From Tuctoria greenei (taxonomy: Eukaryota; Streptophyta; Magnoliopsida; Poales; Poaceae): 64,000 nucleotides of DNA. Shown here piece by piece: positions 1 to 11,168 of the stretch. The position numbers and the translations under genes are program-made. Numbering within the stretch: the first letter of the stretch is position 1; each line of letters begins with the position of its first letter. The DNA is taken from contig JAYESD010000004.1 in NCBI GenBank assembly GCA_036927565.1, forward strand, positions 89,160,942 through 89,224,941, written 5' to 3'. The notes below the pieces were generated by a model. It saw nothing but the letters and a program-made list of their open reading frames with translations, was not told the DNA's origin and made no database searches.

Positions 1-173
1 ACAACGACAACACTTGAACTTGATGAAAATTGTGACCCGATTGATTAAAAAGAATATCGAAGCATGATTGGATCACTTTTGTACCTCATAGCATCAAGAT
101 GGGACATACAATTCGGTGTATGTCTTTGTGCACAATTTCAAGCTTCCCCACGTGCTTCACATCGTCAAGTTGT
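1..173 (+). pseudogene. Ty1/copia pol fragment, RT to RNase H junction (left half)
   Basis: Frame 1 reads as the linker between reverse transcriptase and RNase H of a copia polyprotein. The segment around 58-160 contains the YRSMIGSLLYL and VCLCAQFQASPRASHR type motifs seen in Sirevirus-like pol. A stop codon at 46-48 stands where the family has Gln, so the copy is dead. The frame resumes at 8414-8466 (KRIIRYLHGT), which shows that the 8.2 kb element between them inserted into this older copia. The fragment begins before the window. The family call is from motifs; the lineage within copia is less certain. Confidence 0.85.
169..173. repeat. Probable 5-bp target site duplication of the 174-8413 element
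   Basis: GTTGT lies directly before the left LTR and GCCGT (8414-8418) directly after the right LTR. They differ at two positions, both compatible with C-to-T transitions. The copia reading frame running into and out of the insertion supports this reading over a chance match. Confidence 0.6.
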
Positions 174-658
174 TGTTGACGGCTGTTATATACCAATTTC
201 TTCCGTCAATTTAACTCAATTATGTTAGGATTTGTCATTTCTTGCACACATCACCTTTCTATCTAACACAATTCCGCTTGGACCCAGAGAAATATGTGTA
301 TGCAGAATTTTATGTAGGAAATTAGGAAATATAGAGGGACCAATCCTATAAAATATCATCCAAGCCAATCAGGCAATGACACGTGGCATCCCATGGATCA
401 AATGGCCCACAAACAGAAGTATGCGAGGAGATCCAACTATGTTGCACCCATATACATCAAGGGGGCCCACCTTGCAGCCACCTCGAGAAAGCACACGAGA
501 AACGGTGCAATGACCAGGTCGGCCAAACCAGGGGGTCGACAGACCTGGTCTTTGCACCAAACTCGGTGAGCCTCCACGTGTTGGCTCCTTCCGGCACCCT
601 GGAGTCAATGGTGACTGATTCGCGCGCTTTTGGTGGCGGGATATGACCTCAACACTAG

Positions 659-666
659 TATAAATA
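659..666 (+). promoter_or_regulatory. LTR TATA box
   Basis: TATAAATA followed by a C-rich start region, about 485 bp into the 5' LTR. The same motif is at 7275-7282 in the 3' LTR. Position and context fit the U3/R boundary of a plant LTR promoter. Confidence 0.65.
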
Positions 667-1731
667 GAACCCCCTACCCCTCACTTCAACACACACCACT
701 TGGGCACCATTCTATTGTATACACTATCTTCCATAGTCCTGAGAGGAGTTAGGATGTAGAGAGGAGAGCCTCTAGTCCCAAGTCCAAATTGGGAAAGGGG
801 TAGAAGGAGTCTCTCTTCCCAATTCCACATTGGGAAAGGTATGGCTTATGTATTCCTTCTTGTATTTGTGACTTTGTTCTCAATAAAGATATTATCTTTA
901 GTCTTCTTTTATACGTATACTTGGACAAAGCGTTTCATGTTTGATCGTGGAGTCCATGTATGTGGAAGGTATAGTCTTTATGATTTCACTCTCATGATCA
1001 CATCTTATGGCCATAAACATTATAGACCCCCACAATAGTCTATGTAGTTATGATATGATTACGTTAATATGAATGACTTATGATATGCTTCAACATTGGT
1101 TCAACGATGTTTAGGTTAGTCATTGCCTTAGGATGGCTTGTGCCATGGCTCCTAAGGTATTTGCTTAGTATGCTAGCATGGTGCTAGGGTATTTAAGTAG
1201 CGTTGGATGTCTCGTAGACCCACGGATTGAAGAGGTAGGCAGTAGGTGGTGACAGACCTATATGTCCTTTGTAATCCTCCACGTTCGGCTATGCCACAAG
1301 CTCTTGGCGGGAGTCGCCCTAGTATTGCTAGGGGTAAGCCCGTGCCCGATGTGTTGAATAGCATTTCATAGGAATTCATCATTGACATGACCATTAGTAT
1401 CTACCTTAGGCTATGTATATGTCTTAGGAGCATTGTAGGAGTAACTCTCTAACTCTCAATCCAATCTCCCTCTAGGACCCATTTTACCCTATAGAATAGA
1501 TTGCCTAGGTGTGTGTCACACTACCCCTATTATCAACTAAACCTGTCCAGATAATGGATTAGTATCCCATATTTTGACCATAAGAGTAGTATATACTTTA
1601 CTCCATTGCCTTCCTTTGGGATAAATATGATACCCTTGGGAATACTCATGGGTGAAATGCTACAACGGTATCTTTCGTGCGTTTTCGGATCTCATCTCGT
1701 TACAGGAGATGATCTGTGGTGTTAAGAAATA

Positions 1732-1762
1732 CCAACAAGCATTTCTGGCGCCTTTGTCGGGG
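1732..1762 (+). repeat. Primer-binding-like sequence inside the LTR
   Basis: A 31-bp segment containing TTTCTGGCGCCTTTGTCGGG, nearly identical to the segment at 1792-1822 that follows the LTR end, exactly 60 bp downstream. The same internal copy occurs in the 3' LTR (around 8350-8380). The LTR seems to have been extended past an older LTR end plus primer site. Confidence 0.7.
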
Positions 1763-1796
1763 ATGATTTGTTAGTATATCTTAGGAGCCGTCAACA

Positions 1797-1822
1797 AGCA
1801 TTTCTGGTGCCGTTGTCGGGGA
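1797..1822 (+). promoter_or_regulatory. Primer binding site of the LARD-like element
   Basis: Directly after the LTR terminus comes TTTCTGGTGCCGTTGTCGGG, close to the complement of the 3' end of a plant tRNA-Asp as used by Athila/Tat-type gypsy elements. The tRNA assignment is from memory of the family pattern and is tentative; the position is as expected. Confidence 0.6.
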
Positions 1823-1955
1823 AGGCAAAGGAAGTGAAGGATAGCTATCACTTGTGATTAATCTATAGGTACTAGTAGTTATTAGGCAGGATTACCCTTG
1901 TTTGTTTTCTCCTTTGTGTGAAAACAGGGTAGTGTTGGCCAACCCATTATATGGG

Positions 1956-2024
1956 ATGGCCAACGAGGACACAAGTGCTCAACTGCAAGATGATTCAAGG
2001 CATACCTCAACAAATGTCCGCTAG
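1956..2024 (+). pseudogene. 23-codon ORF after the primer site, possible gag remnant
   Basis: First ATG after the leader, reading MANEDTSAQ and stopping at 2022-2024. Acidic short starts of this kind occur at the N-terminus of some Athila-type gag proteins, but nothing recognisable follows in any frame. Only the position supports it. Confidence 0.2.
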
Positions 2025-4848
2025 GCAACACCATTGCCTATTGCGGAAGAATTTCAGCTTTCAGTAGGAGCCAAAGTCATCCATACCCAAGCTTGGGGGA
2101 GGCTCCAATAGTTCTTCTTTGTTTGTCTCCACCATGGGGTGGATAGTTGGCTCTTCATCCAACACTCGTGTCATGGGTTGGCTCCACCAATCCATGACCA
2201 CATTCATGCTGGAGTTGAAGGAGTCCTATCCTCATTCATCATGGATGAGAAGAAGGTCTCCACTCAAGGGGTGGATTGAAGAATGCTCGAGTTCCCATAG
2301 CTTGTCATGCACACCACTTCACAAGTTGGATATGCTAGTTATGGAACTACACCTCCCATTGAAGTGTCATGAATATCCAAGTCGTTGGAGATTTGTTTGG
2401 ATAATCCAAGTCGTGGATATTCACATGATTTGTGAAAATCCATGTCATCATGAGACGCGTGGGAATTATTTCCCTAAGACCCATGAGGACCTTTTTCAAA
2501 CAACAACTCCAATGGCTACCATTCACAAGGAGGTCAAGGGTGGGATTAACATCGCCCTTGTATTCAAGGAGGCTATGGCTTTCCAAGGGATTTAAGTTCA
2601 ACTAGCCTACCTTGAAGTATCTTGGCCAAGCAGAAATGAAGACAACATTCACATGAAGATCTTGGCCAAGGACAAGAACTTAAGGAGCATTCAAAGTCCA
2701 AGATATCCCACATCACTTGTTGGGATCCCACACTTCGACCAAACCCATTCAACCTAGGGCAAGTGACATTGTGGATGAAGCATTTCTTGTTTGATTGTGG
2801 AGTCCACATGTCATCATGCCCAAGGAAGCCTTTGATCCATGATCAAGGTATGGGTTGATTCAATGTAATATCAATATGGTCAGAGTGGCACCCCTAAGAA
2901 GGACAAAGCCTCACCATGCTCATGAAGGAATACATTCAAGAGGGAGAACCCGTCGCGACAACAACATGTATATATCAATACAATGGGGAGAGGCTAGGGC
3001 CACCATGTGGCCCACATGTCCAAATGACAGCCAAATGAGTTTGGCATGTCAAAACAGAAGAAATTATCCACATCTTCAACTCCGGGATTGGAAAACAAAT
3101 CATCGCGCTGAACAGAATGGAGGTAAGTCCTACTCATCGGACTTCAAAAAATTTGGTGAGTCCTTGCCAATAGGTTAATTGGTAGTTATCTCATATTTGT
3201 TTTCCAAATTGCATCAATCCTTGCATTTGCATGTTTGAAATTCCACACTTGCATGTTGGAAAGTAAAATTTCCAACCATCATAAAACTAAAAATTTGAAT
3301 TAGGGGAGAAATTTAATTGGATATGAACTATGTGCATGACCTATCTTCCTAGTTCAAATCAAAAAGATTTTCTTTGGCCCTCATTGCATTTACAAGTTAT
3401 TTCAAGCTGGGCCAGACAATTTGAAAATTGGGTTCAATTTGCTTTTGGCTAACGTAACCCATTTTCGAGTTGTTTTGTGTGTTCCTGATTAACGTGCAGC
3501 TAGGTCAAAATTGTGAAGAGGTGGTTTGGCAAGAAAGTGGAAGGTTTCATCAAGCTCAATTCAACATTGTTGGGAGGATTTGAGAACACTTCTCTCCTTC
3601 AAACACATATTGAGTTTGAGAAAGAGAAATGTTCAAGATGATGACCCCGTGGAGGAGCCAGAACCAAATCCATTGCCAAATCCAATCTCAACTTGGCATC
3701 AACCATCAAGCCTACGCCAAAAATCAAGGTTGTGAGTTTCTCACATAAAGACCTTTGTCACCAACTGCTCTTCAAATGAGGTATGAGTTTAGAATTTTCC
3801 ATTGTTTGGTTTGCCATACAATTGAATGTATTTGCTTGCATTTGCGAGGAAGGTTGACACTTCCTCATCATTCAATTCTCATGCATCCTCACAAGAGTAA
3901 GCGTGGGTATTGACTTTGGATCTCCAAAAGGAAATCCCACCTTACTTGGAAAAATCTCAAACAAGTACCTATAATACTTTAAGAATTGTTTTGTAAACTT
4001 AGTCATTTTTGTCGAGGTTTAGAAAACAAAACTTTTGGGCATGACTTAATTGGTGAATTGGCATATAGGAACTTGGGCATAGTGACAGCCATAATTTTTG
4101 AGCTTCATGCATAGATGGTGTCACTAGATTTCAAACTCCTAGGAATAAGTGATATCCTTGCTCTGAAATTGAATTGCATTTTTAGGAAGAGTCACTAAAT
4201 TTCAAATTCCTAGTGAGGTTCAGGAGGATAAAATTGAGAATCTTGTTTGTCATGGTCTAAATGATAAAAATTTGCTCTTGGAAGCTAAGATGGTCAGAAA
4301 CTTTAAAAGGTGTAGGGATCCATATAATGTATTTCTATCACATGCATTGCTATGAGTAGGAGCTTTAGAAAATATGCAACATGAATTATCCATAAAGCTC
4401 CACTCTTATCAACGAATAACACATTGATCATAGATACACTTGACATTGGATCCAATGCATATTTGATTGTGTTCTTCCCCGTATGTACAAATGAAAGTTC
4501 GGTTACCTAACTCGAACGTTCTTTTGTACAAGTATCGAGAGCTAACCATCCCTCTCCATTCAAGAGAGGAAGTTTGCAGGAGTAATATTACTATGCAGGC
4601 ATTCATGAAGCTGATTGTTGGGATCCCTACAGGATTCCATTTCAACATCTCTTGGCCAAGGAGTAAATTAGGACGGTTGTTATCTATTGAAAATTATAGC
4701 CGAAGGTCAATCATAACTATAAGAGGCTAGAGATTTAAAATGGGAACCCTCCATGAGCAACTAGTGAGTTGCCACGAATGGGTGAGAGCATTATACTCTC
4801 AACTATTTTAAGCACACAATCAAGCTCAAGGTATTTGCCACCATCATT
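2025..4848. other. LARD internal region, left part, no recognisable gene
   Basis: The 158-codon ORF at 2119-2595 and the 107-codon ORF at 2855-3178 show no known domain and no retroelement motif. A purine-rich AAGCTTGGGGGAGG is present near 2090, a motif repeated near 5430 and, varied, at 6775. I see only non-coding filler here, as expected of a LARD. Confidence 0.6.
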
Positions 4849-5230
4849 GGGTACAAGTTATTCCTATGTGGCTAAGAGTTATGATGTACCATGACCAAGG
4901 AATGACAAGATCACACCCAACTTATATTGGGTGCAAGTTGTTCCTATGTGGCTAGAAGGTATGTCATGCCTTAGCCAAGGAACAACAGATCACACTCAAC
5001 CCATGCTGAGTGCATGTCATTCCTTTGTGGTTCGAGGTATGTTGTACCTTACCCAAGGAACATCTGATCATACCCAATGCATGTTGGACACATGTCACTC
5101 CCTTATGGCAAAAAGATATGATACACCTTAGCCAAAGAATGACGAACATACTCAATGTATGTTGAGTGCACGTCATTCCTTTGGATCTAAAGGTTATCAT
5201 TATCCTAGCCAAGGAATGACAAATCAAACC
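4849..5230. repeat. Tandem repeat, about 79-bp unit, five diverged copies
   Basis: Successive units share the order GTGCA(A/T)GT - ATTCCT - TGTGG - GTATG - AGCCAAGGAA - GATCA - ACCCA. They begin near 4849, 4928, 5007, 5085 and 5163. The units are clearly diverged, so the array is old. The minus-strand ORF across it (4964-5290) follows from a unit whose frames stay open and is not taken as a gene. Confidence 0.75.
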
Positions 5231-6764
5231 AACACATGGAGACCCTGATGTGCGGACGATCAACATTGAAAACACTCTATTCAACCACACTCATGGTGTC
5301 CATGGGAGGCAACACAACAATCAACACTCAACCCTCCATTGTCAAAGCCATCATGCAACAAGGATAGGCCAACTCATGGCCTACCTCCGTCGTTAGGGTT
5401 TCAACCCCTACGACGGATCTTGACCAAGAATAAGCTTGGGGGAGGTCCCCCACTTGAGGTAACTTGTATCAAACCCACTACATTATTATTTCAAATCATC
5501 CATTGCATATTTATTTTCCATCCATTCATCATCCACCTTGCATTTAAAATAAAAATATATATAAAAATAGGTTAGATTTGCTTTCATCAAATAAAGATGT
5601 GCGGCAAGAATGATTTAGAATTCGCATAGATGAAATGATGAATAGTTGCTTTGTTTTATTTTCCTAAGTCTCTAGTTTACAACCTGCTACTCTGTGAATA
5701 TTGCTTTCATTAGTTTGAAATACTTTTACCTTAATTTGGAAGTTGTGGGTAGCAAAAGCTTAATCTAATTCTAGGTTGTTGCAAGATTAGAATTAGCAAT
5801 AGGGCTGCTAGCCCTAGTTTGAAAGTAAAACTTAGATTTCCGGAGAAGTTCTAAAAAGATTTAAGTTTCCCTCAATTGATTGGAAATACCTACCAAAGCC
5901 ATATGATGTCGACACATAGACAAAACCTTATGCATGTGCTATTTGCTTTCACATTGAGCCTACTCTTTTTGAATTCAAGACTTCACTTGCACATGCTATA
6001 CTTCTACACTAGAAGTAAGCAAAATGTCCATCATATCCACCATACCACAACAAAAAGAGAAACTCCATGTTATTCATGTTTAGCACGCTCTTCAAATTCA
6101 ATGAAATGATAGGGAGTAGAAGACATGGATACAAAAAAAAAAAGAGCATGCTTACATCATAAGCATGAGAGAAAAAAAAAAGAAAAGAAAAGTAACCATG
6201 TTTCATCCCTGCAAAAGAAAGAGATATTACACCAAAAAGGAGTTATCTCAAGTATCCACATCCGCTTCCACTCCATCACACATGCACTAGTCTTGAATCA
6301 AAAAGTTTTGATTTGAATTCTCCTAAGGATTACTCTTTTGACTTAGCAATATATGTGATGTAGATATGCCTACTTACTTTCCTTACCAAGCTCCACATAC
6401 AAGCCATATTCAATGAGTACGAATAGTAGAGGCACAATGCTTTGGTGAGGAAATATTTCCACTATCCACAAAGGAGTGACTGAGAGAATCAAATTGAGGT
6501 ACTTAATATCTAAATTGAATTCTCTGGGATTTAAGTGGAACACTATTTCTAGGCTATGTTTGCTCCATTTGCTATTCTACCTTTCAACTACTCATTAATA
6601 CGAAAAAAGCATAAGCACCATGATAACTTAAGAAAGGTAGGGTATCATAGCCAATTTCTGCAATACTAAGTAGAGTATCTTGTTGTGCATTAGATACTTT
6701 TCAAAATAAGACATTGTAGCAACTCCTGATCATCAACCTAAAGTATTGACTTTGCTCAGGACGA
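5231..6764. other. LARD internal region, right part, no recognisable gene
   Basis: AT-rich sequence with poly-A runs near 6130 and 6170. No ORF with retroelement or host-gene motifs was seen on either strand. AAGCTTGGGGGAGGT near 5430 looks like a second, internal polypurine tract. Confidence 0.55.
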
Positions 6765-6788
6765 GCAAAGGATAAGCTTGGGGCAGTT
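6765..6788 (+). promoter_or_regulatory. Polypurine tract before the 3' LTR
   Basis: The purine-rich stretch AGCAAAGGATAAGCTTGGGG ends just before TGTTGACG of the 3' LTR. This is the usual place for second-strand priming and fixes the element's orientation. Confidence 0.7.
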
Positions 6789-8413
6789 TGTTGACGACTG
6801 TTATATACCAATTTCATCCGTCAATTTAACTCAATTATGTCAAGGATTTGTCATTTCTTGCACACATCACCTTTCTATCTAACCCAATTCCACTTGGACC
6901 TGGAGAAATATGTGTATGCAGCATTTTATGCAGGAAATGAGGAAATATAGAGGGACCAATCCTATAAAATACCATCCCAGCCAATCAGGCGACGACACGT
7001 GGCATCTCATGGATCAAATGGCCCACAAGCAGAAGTATCCGAGGAGATCCAACGGTGTTGCACCCATATACATCAAGGGGACCCACCTGGTAGCCACCTG
7101 GAGAAAGCACACGAGAAACGGTGCAATGACCAGGTCGGTCGAACCAGGGGGTCGGCCGACCTGGTCTTTGCACCAAACTTGGTCAGCCTCCACGTGTTGG
7201 CTCCTCTCGGCTCCCTAGAGTCAATGGTGACTGATTCGCACGCTTTTGGTGGGTGGAACCGACCTCAACACAAGTATAAATAGAACCCCCTATCCCTCAC
7301 TTCAACACACACCACTTGGGTATCATTCTATTGTATACAGTATCTTTCATAGTCCTTAGAGGAGTTATGATGTAGAGAGCAGAGCCTCTAGTCCCATGTC
7401 CAAGTTGGGGAAGGAGTAGAAGGAGTCTCTCTTCCCAATTCCACATTGGGAAAGGTATGGCTTATGTATTCCTTCTTGTATTTGTGACTTTGTGCTCAAT
7501 AAAGATATTATCTTTAGTCTTCTTTTATACGTATACTTGGACAAAGCGTTTCTTGTTTGATTGTGGAGTCCATGTATGTGGAAGGTATAGTCTTTATGAT
7601 TTCACTCTCATGATCACATCTTATGGTCATAAACACTATAGATCCCCACTATAGCCTATGTAGTTATGATAAAATTATGTTAATATGAATGACTTATGCT
7701 ATGCTTCAACATTAGTTCAACGATGTTTAGGTTAGTCATTGCTATAGGATGGCTTGTGCCATGGCTACTAAGGTATTTGCTTAGTATGCTAGAATTGTGC
7801 TAGGGTATTTAAGTAGCGTTGGATGTCTCGTAGACCCACGGATTGAAGAGGTAGGCAGTAGGTGGTGACAGCCCTATCTGTCCTTTGTAATCCTCCACGT
7901 TCGGCTATGCCACATGCTCTTTGCAGGAGTCGCCCTATTATTGCTAGGGGTAAGCCCGTGCCCGATGTGTTGAATAGCATTGCATAGGAATTCATCATTG
8001 ACATGACCATTAGTATCTACCTTAGGTTATGTATATGTATTAGGAGAATTGTAGGAGTAACTCTCTAACTCTCAATCCAATCTCCCTCTAGGACCCATTT
8101 TACCCTATAGAATAGATTGCCTAGGTGTGTGTCACACTACCCCTATTATCAACTTACCCCTGTCCGGATAATGGATTAGTATCCCATAGCTTGACCATAA
8201 GAGTAGTATATACTTTACTCCATTGCCTTCCTTTGGGATAAATAAGATACCCTTGGGAATACTCATGGGTGAAATGCTACAACGGTGTCTTCCGTGCACT
8301 TGCGGATCTCATCTCGTTACCAGAGATGATCTGTGGTGTTAAGAAATACCAGCAAGCATTTCTGGCGCCTTTGTCGGGGATGATTTGTTAGTATATCTTA
8401 GAAGCCGTCAACA
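6789..8413 (+). repeat. 3' LTR of the LARD-like element
   Basis: Full-length partner of 174-1796 with the same termini. It carries the TATAAATA box (7275-7282) and the internal primer-site copy. It is followed by GCCGT and then the resumed copia reading frame. Confidence 0.9.
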
Positions 8414-8466
8414 GCCGTCAAACGAATTATCAGGTACTTACATGGAACTCAAGAATTTGGCATTTT
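8414..8466 (+). pseudogene. Ty1/copia pol fragment (right half)
   Basis: Continues the frame of 1-173: the sequence reads KRIIRYLHGT QEFGIF, the segment that follows the HRQ motif in copia RNase H regions. It is cut at 8467 by the terminus of a minus-strand chromovirus LTR. Two separate elements have therefore landed in this one copia. Confidence 0.85.
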
Positions 8467-11168
8467 TGTGACACCCAGTTCCGAAAATGAACGAAGGGTG
8501 ATGCATATGGGTGCCTAGGATGTTTAACACACATACACAAGTGATTCACAAACAATAAACAGATAAAACCATGTCTCGAATAATAACACTAATAATAGTA
8601 CCTTATTACAAACCAAATAGTCTCGAATACAAGCTCTAAATGACTGCAATGGAAATTACTAAACACTAATGACTCCAAACTCCACAGGCAAGCTTGATGG
8701 TAACACGCACGCCTAGAACTCCTCAAATACCTCTTGGTACTCCACATTGTCGCCTGTGTCTGAATTTGTTGGGGGAATAGCAAGGGTGAACAAATGTCGT
8801 ACTCAGCAAGTGTGGTAAAGTATGACATGTAGCTGAAACAAGGATTGATAATTAAATGGCTAATTACATAAAAGTACATCCAAAATAGTTGAAAATGCAA
8901 TTATATGATCATTAAGTGTGGTCCTTCCAAAATAACCCAATTAACATCAATTTCAACTTAGTAACTAATACCAGCAATATTAATCCATAATCAACTCATA
9001 ACTGCTTATATGTCTCATTTTCATCAATTCCATATGTCAAAGACAATTAATGAACCATTACCAATTCCCAACTCAATTTCACTCATTAAACCAGGTTAAA
9101 GGTCAATAACTCTAATCATGTGAGTCTCTAGGTTGCTCATAATCGGGAGCACGACTATCATGATAGTTTTAAACACACTCTACAGCGGTTGTACCACTTT
9201 ACTCACAAGTTTGTGATTTCATCACCTTTCGATGACTATGGAATCTCAGTTATGCCGTCTCACACTTCCTTTAGTGTGTGGCCAAGAGATCACAAAGTAG
9301 CCTTTACAATGTGATTACTAGAATATTTAGACTCCACTGAGGTTTCACCGGTGGTGATGTCTCCAACTGAGCACATCCAACCAAGGGCCTCCTCTTGAGC
9401 CATTCAGATCCCAAGGTAGTCTTACCATCACTGCAAACTCATCCGACTACCCCTTCCATGAGTCTTCCTAATGGTCCGAATAGTACTGGCAATGCACTAA
9501 TTAGGCAGCTAAGTCGCACCCATACTTGTCCCTGTGGTGACACTGTAAATCTTGAATGGTCGCTCCACAAAACGGTCCTTAGATCTAAAGCAAGCAAAAC
9601 CACCAAAAAAGTCCAACCCGTAGATCCCTAGGCACCATGTTGCTAAAGGGTCATTATTATCAATTCTCATCATTCATGCATTCAATAGTTCATAATTAAG
9701 AAATATGATTATTTCCCAAACCCAATTGAGTATATCGAAGCAAAAGTGCAAAATACCGTTCTGGAATCTTTACATTGTGTTCAAGCAACAAGGGTGGTCA
9801 AACAAAACTAGTAAACTCCTACAATTGGGTTTTCCCATCAATTGACACAAACATACAATTTTGCAAACAAAACATTTTAAAAATAGGATCAAAAGGATCG
9901 AGGACACTTGCCTTGCTCTTTAGCTTGGTTTGGATCGAAGTCTTCAAAATTCTTGTTTTGCAGGTCCTCGAAAGCACTCTCTACAGTGGCACATTCTATT
10001 CCGCATGACAAACATGCAAAACAAAAATTGTAATAAAATAATGCTCACATATTACTAAATATGCCATGATATGCATGATTAATGCAATTGTGAAGTAAAA
10101 CATGTTAATGAGTTGCTATTAATGTTTACTAACTAGTTATAACAGTTTATAACAAGTTTGAATAAGTTGGGACATGATTTGAGTCAATTTGGAGTCAATT
10201 CAGCATTAACAGATTGAGAGGCCGGACAAGTCCGGTATAGGGGTCGCACTAGTCTACCCTGACCAAAAATGTCAATTAGGGTTTTTTTATCAGCGAGGAT
10301 TTGGGGTTAATTTCACGTTGAAAGGTGGATGTAAAGGGCGTACCACGTATTTAGAGATCCAATGATCAAGAATTGTGTGTGAAGCTTCAATCTTGACAAT
10401 ATAGGGTTGGTGGAGATGAGTTGATGAAGATTCAGTGATGAAGAACGTCAATTGTCGAAAAGCTGATGAAGATCGATCTTGATTGATCCTTCTCCCTTCT
10501 CTCCTCCTCCTCCTTGTTTCTGGACTTCTTGTTGACGACGGCACAAGGCAAAAGGTGGCAGCGAAGGTTTTCAATTGGGTTGAAGAGGTGTGGGGTATTG
10601 GGTTGGTTATATAGGGTGGAGAGGTAGGGTTTTGGGGTGAATTCCAAGTCGATTTTGGTAGGGTTCGAGTAGGGGCCAAGGTGGGGTCCACTTGAGCTCC
10701 TCTGAGGTTGGGCATGAGGTTCTTGGGCCCAATTAAGGCAATTACCCAATAACCAATTGTGGGATAAAAATAGAATGTGAATTGGACTCTGAAGGCCGGA
10801 CTAGTCTACAGGGGTGGCCGGACAGGTCCGTTTTGGAACAGAGGCGAAATCGGACAGTCCGGGGTTGCAAAATAAAAAGCTTCTGAACTGAAAACTAGAC
10901 AAGATCGGACTAGTCCGCTCAAAATCGGACAAGTCCGAAAAAACATCAGAAACTCAATCCGGACTAGTCCGTGCAATGTGCCGGACAAGTCTGGGTTCTA
11001 TAGAAACTGAATATTCTGAAACAAAAGGGGAATACCGGAATAGTGTGGGCTGGAGGACGGACAAGTCCGTACCCTCATAGACTTAAATTCTTGATTAGAC
11101 CTAGATTCATTTTAATCTTGTTCCTTTTAAGGTTGCTTTTTTTAAACATGTATGAGGATGTATGCAAT
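8467..11168 (-). repeat. 3' LTR of minus-strand chromovirus Tekay-A (main part)
   Basis: The reverse complement matches the solo LTRs at 11169-13951 and 29269-32140. The plus strand opens with TGTGACACCC, the complement of the family's GGGTGTCACA terminus. It contains palindromic GGAC(TA/AA)GTCC motifs at about 10218 and 10795-11060, and a minus-strand TATATA region near 10600. A same-family solo LTR interrupts it 29 bp from its start; the last 29 bp are at 13957-13985. Without the insertion it is about 2.73 kb. Confidence 0.88.
10795..11065. repeat. Cluster of GGACTAGTCC-type palindromes in the Tekay-A LTR
   Basis: Repeated 10-bp palindromes of the form GGACTAGTCC, GGACAAGTCC and near variants, including sites near 10798, 10818, 10917, 10926, 10961, 10982 and 11057. 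It is the mirror image of the cluster just right of 11169, because the two LTRs lie head to head. Confidence 0.8.

Larger units (their letters stand above)
174..1796 (+). repeat. 5' LTR of the LARD-like element
   Basis: Begins TGTTGACGG and ends CCGTCAACA, a 9-bp inverted terminal repeat. Aligns along its whole length with 6789-8413. It contains a TATA box near 659 and a stretch near its 3' end (1732-1762) that duplicates the primer-binding region. A 65-codon hydrophobic ORF (841-1038) recurs in the other LTR, but it lies in the transcribed leader and shows no sign of being a gene. Confidence 0.9.
174..8413 (+). mobile_element. Large non-autonomous LTR retrotransposon (LARD-like, probably gypsy-derived)
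   Basis: Two direct repeats of about 1.62 kb (174-1796 and 6789-8413) flank about 5.0 kb. Both LTRs begin TGTTGACG and end CGTCAACA. A primer-binding-type sequence follows the left LTR and a purine-rich tract precedes the right one, so the plus strand is sense. I find no RT, integrase or protease in the internal part, only short shadow ORFs, so the element would depend on enzymes from another element. The AAGCTTGGGG purine tract and the tRNA-Asp-like primer site resemble Athila/Tat-type gypsy elements of grasses. The LTRs differ at roughly one base in twenty over the first 170 bp compared by eye, so this is not a recent insertion. Confidence 0.85.

Noticed and set aside
841..1038. 65-codon hydrophobic ORF conserved in both LTRs of the LARD
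   Set aside because: Conservation follows from the LTRs being copies of one sequence. It lies in the transcribed leader with no coding partner; nothing else supports a gene.
4964..5290. 108-codon minus-strand ORF
   Set aside because: It covers the 79-bp tandem array and reflects the repeat's base composition.
6125..6206. Lysine-rich ORFs near poly-A runs
   Set aside because: Product of A-rich low-complexity sequence.
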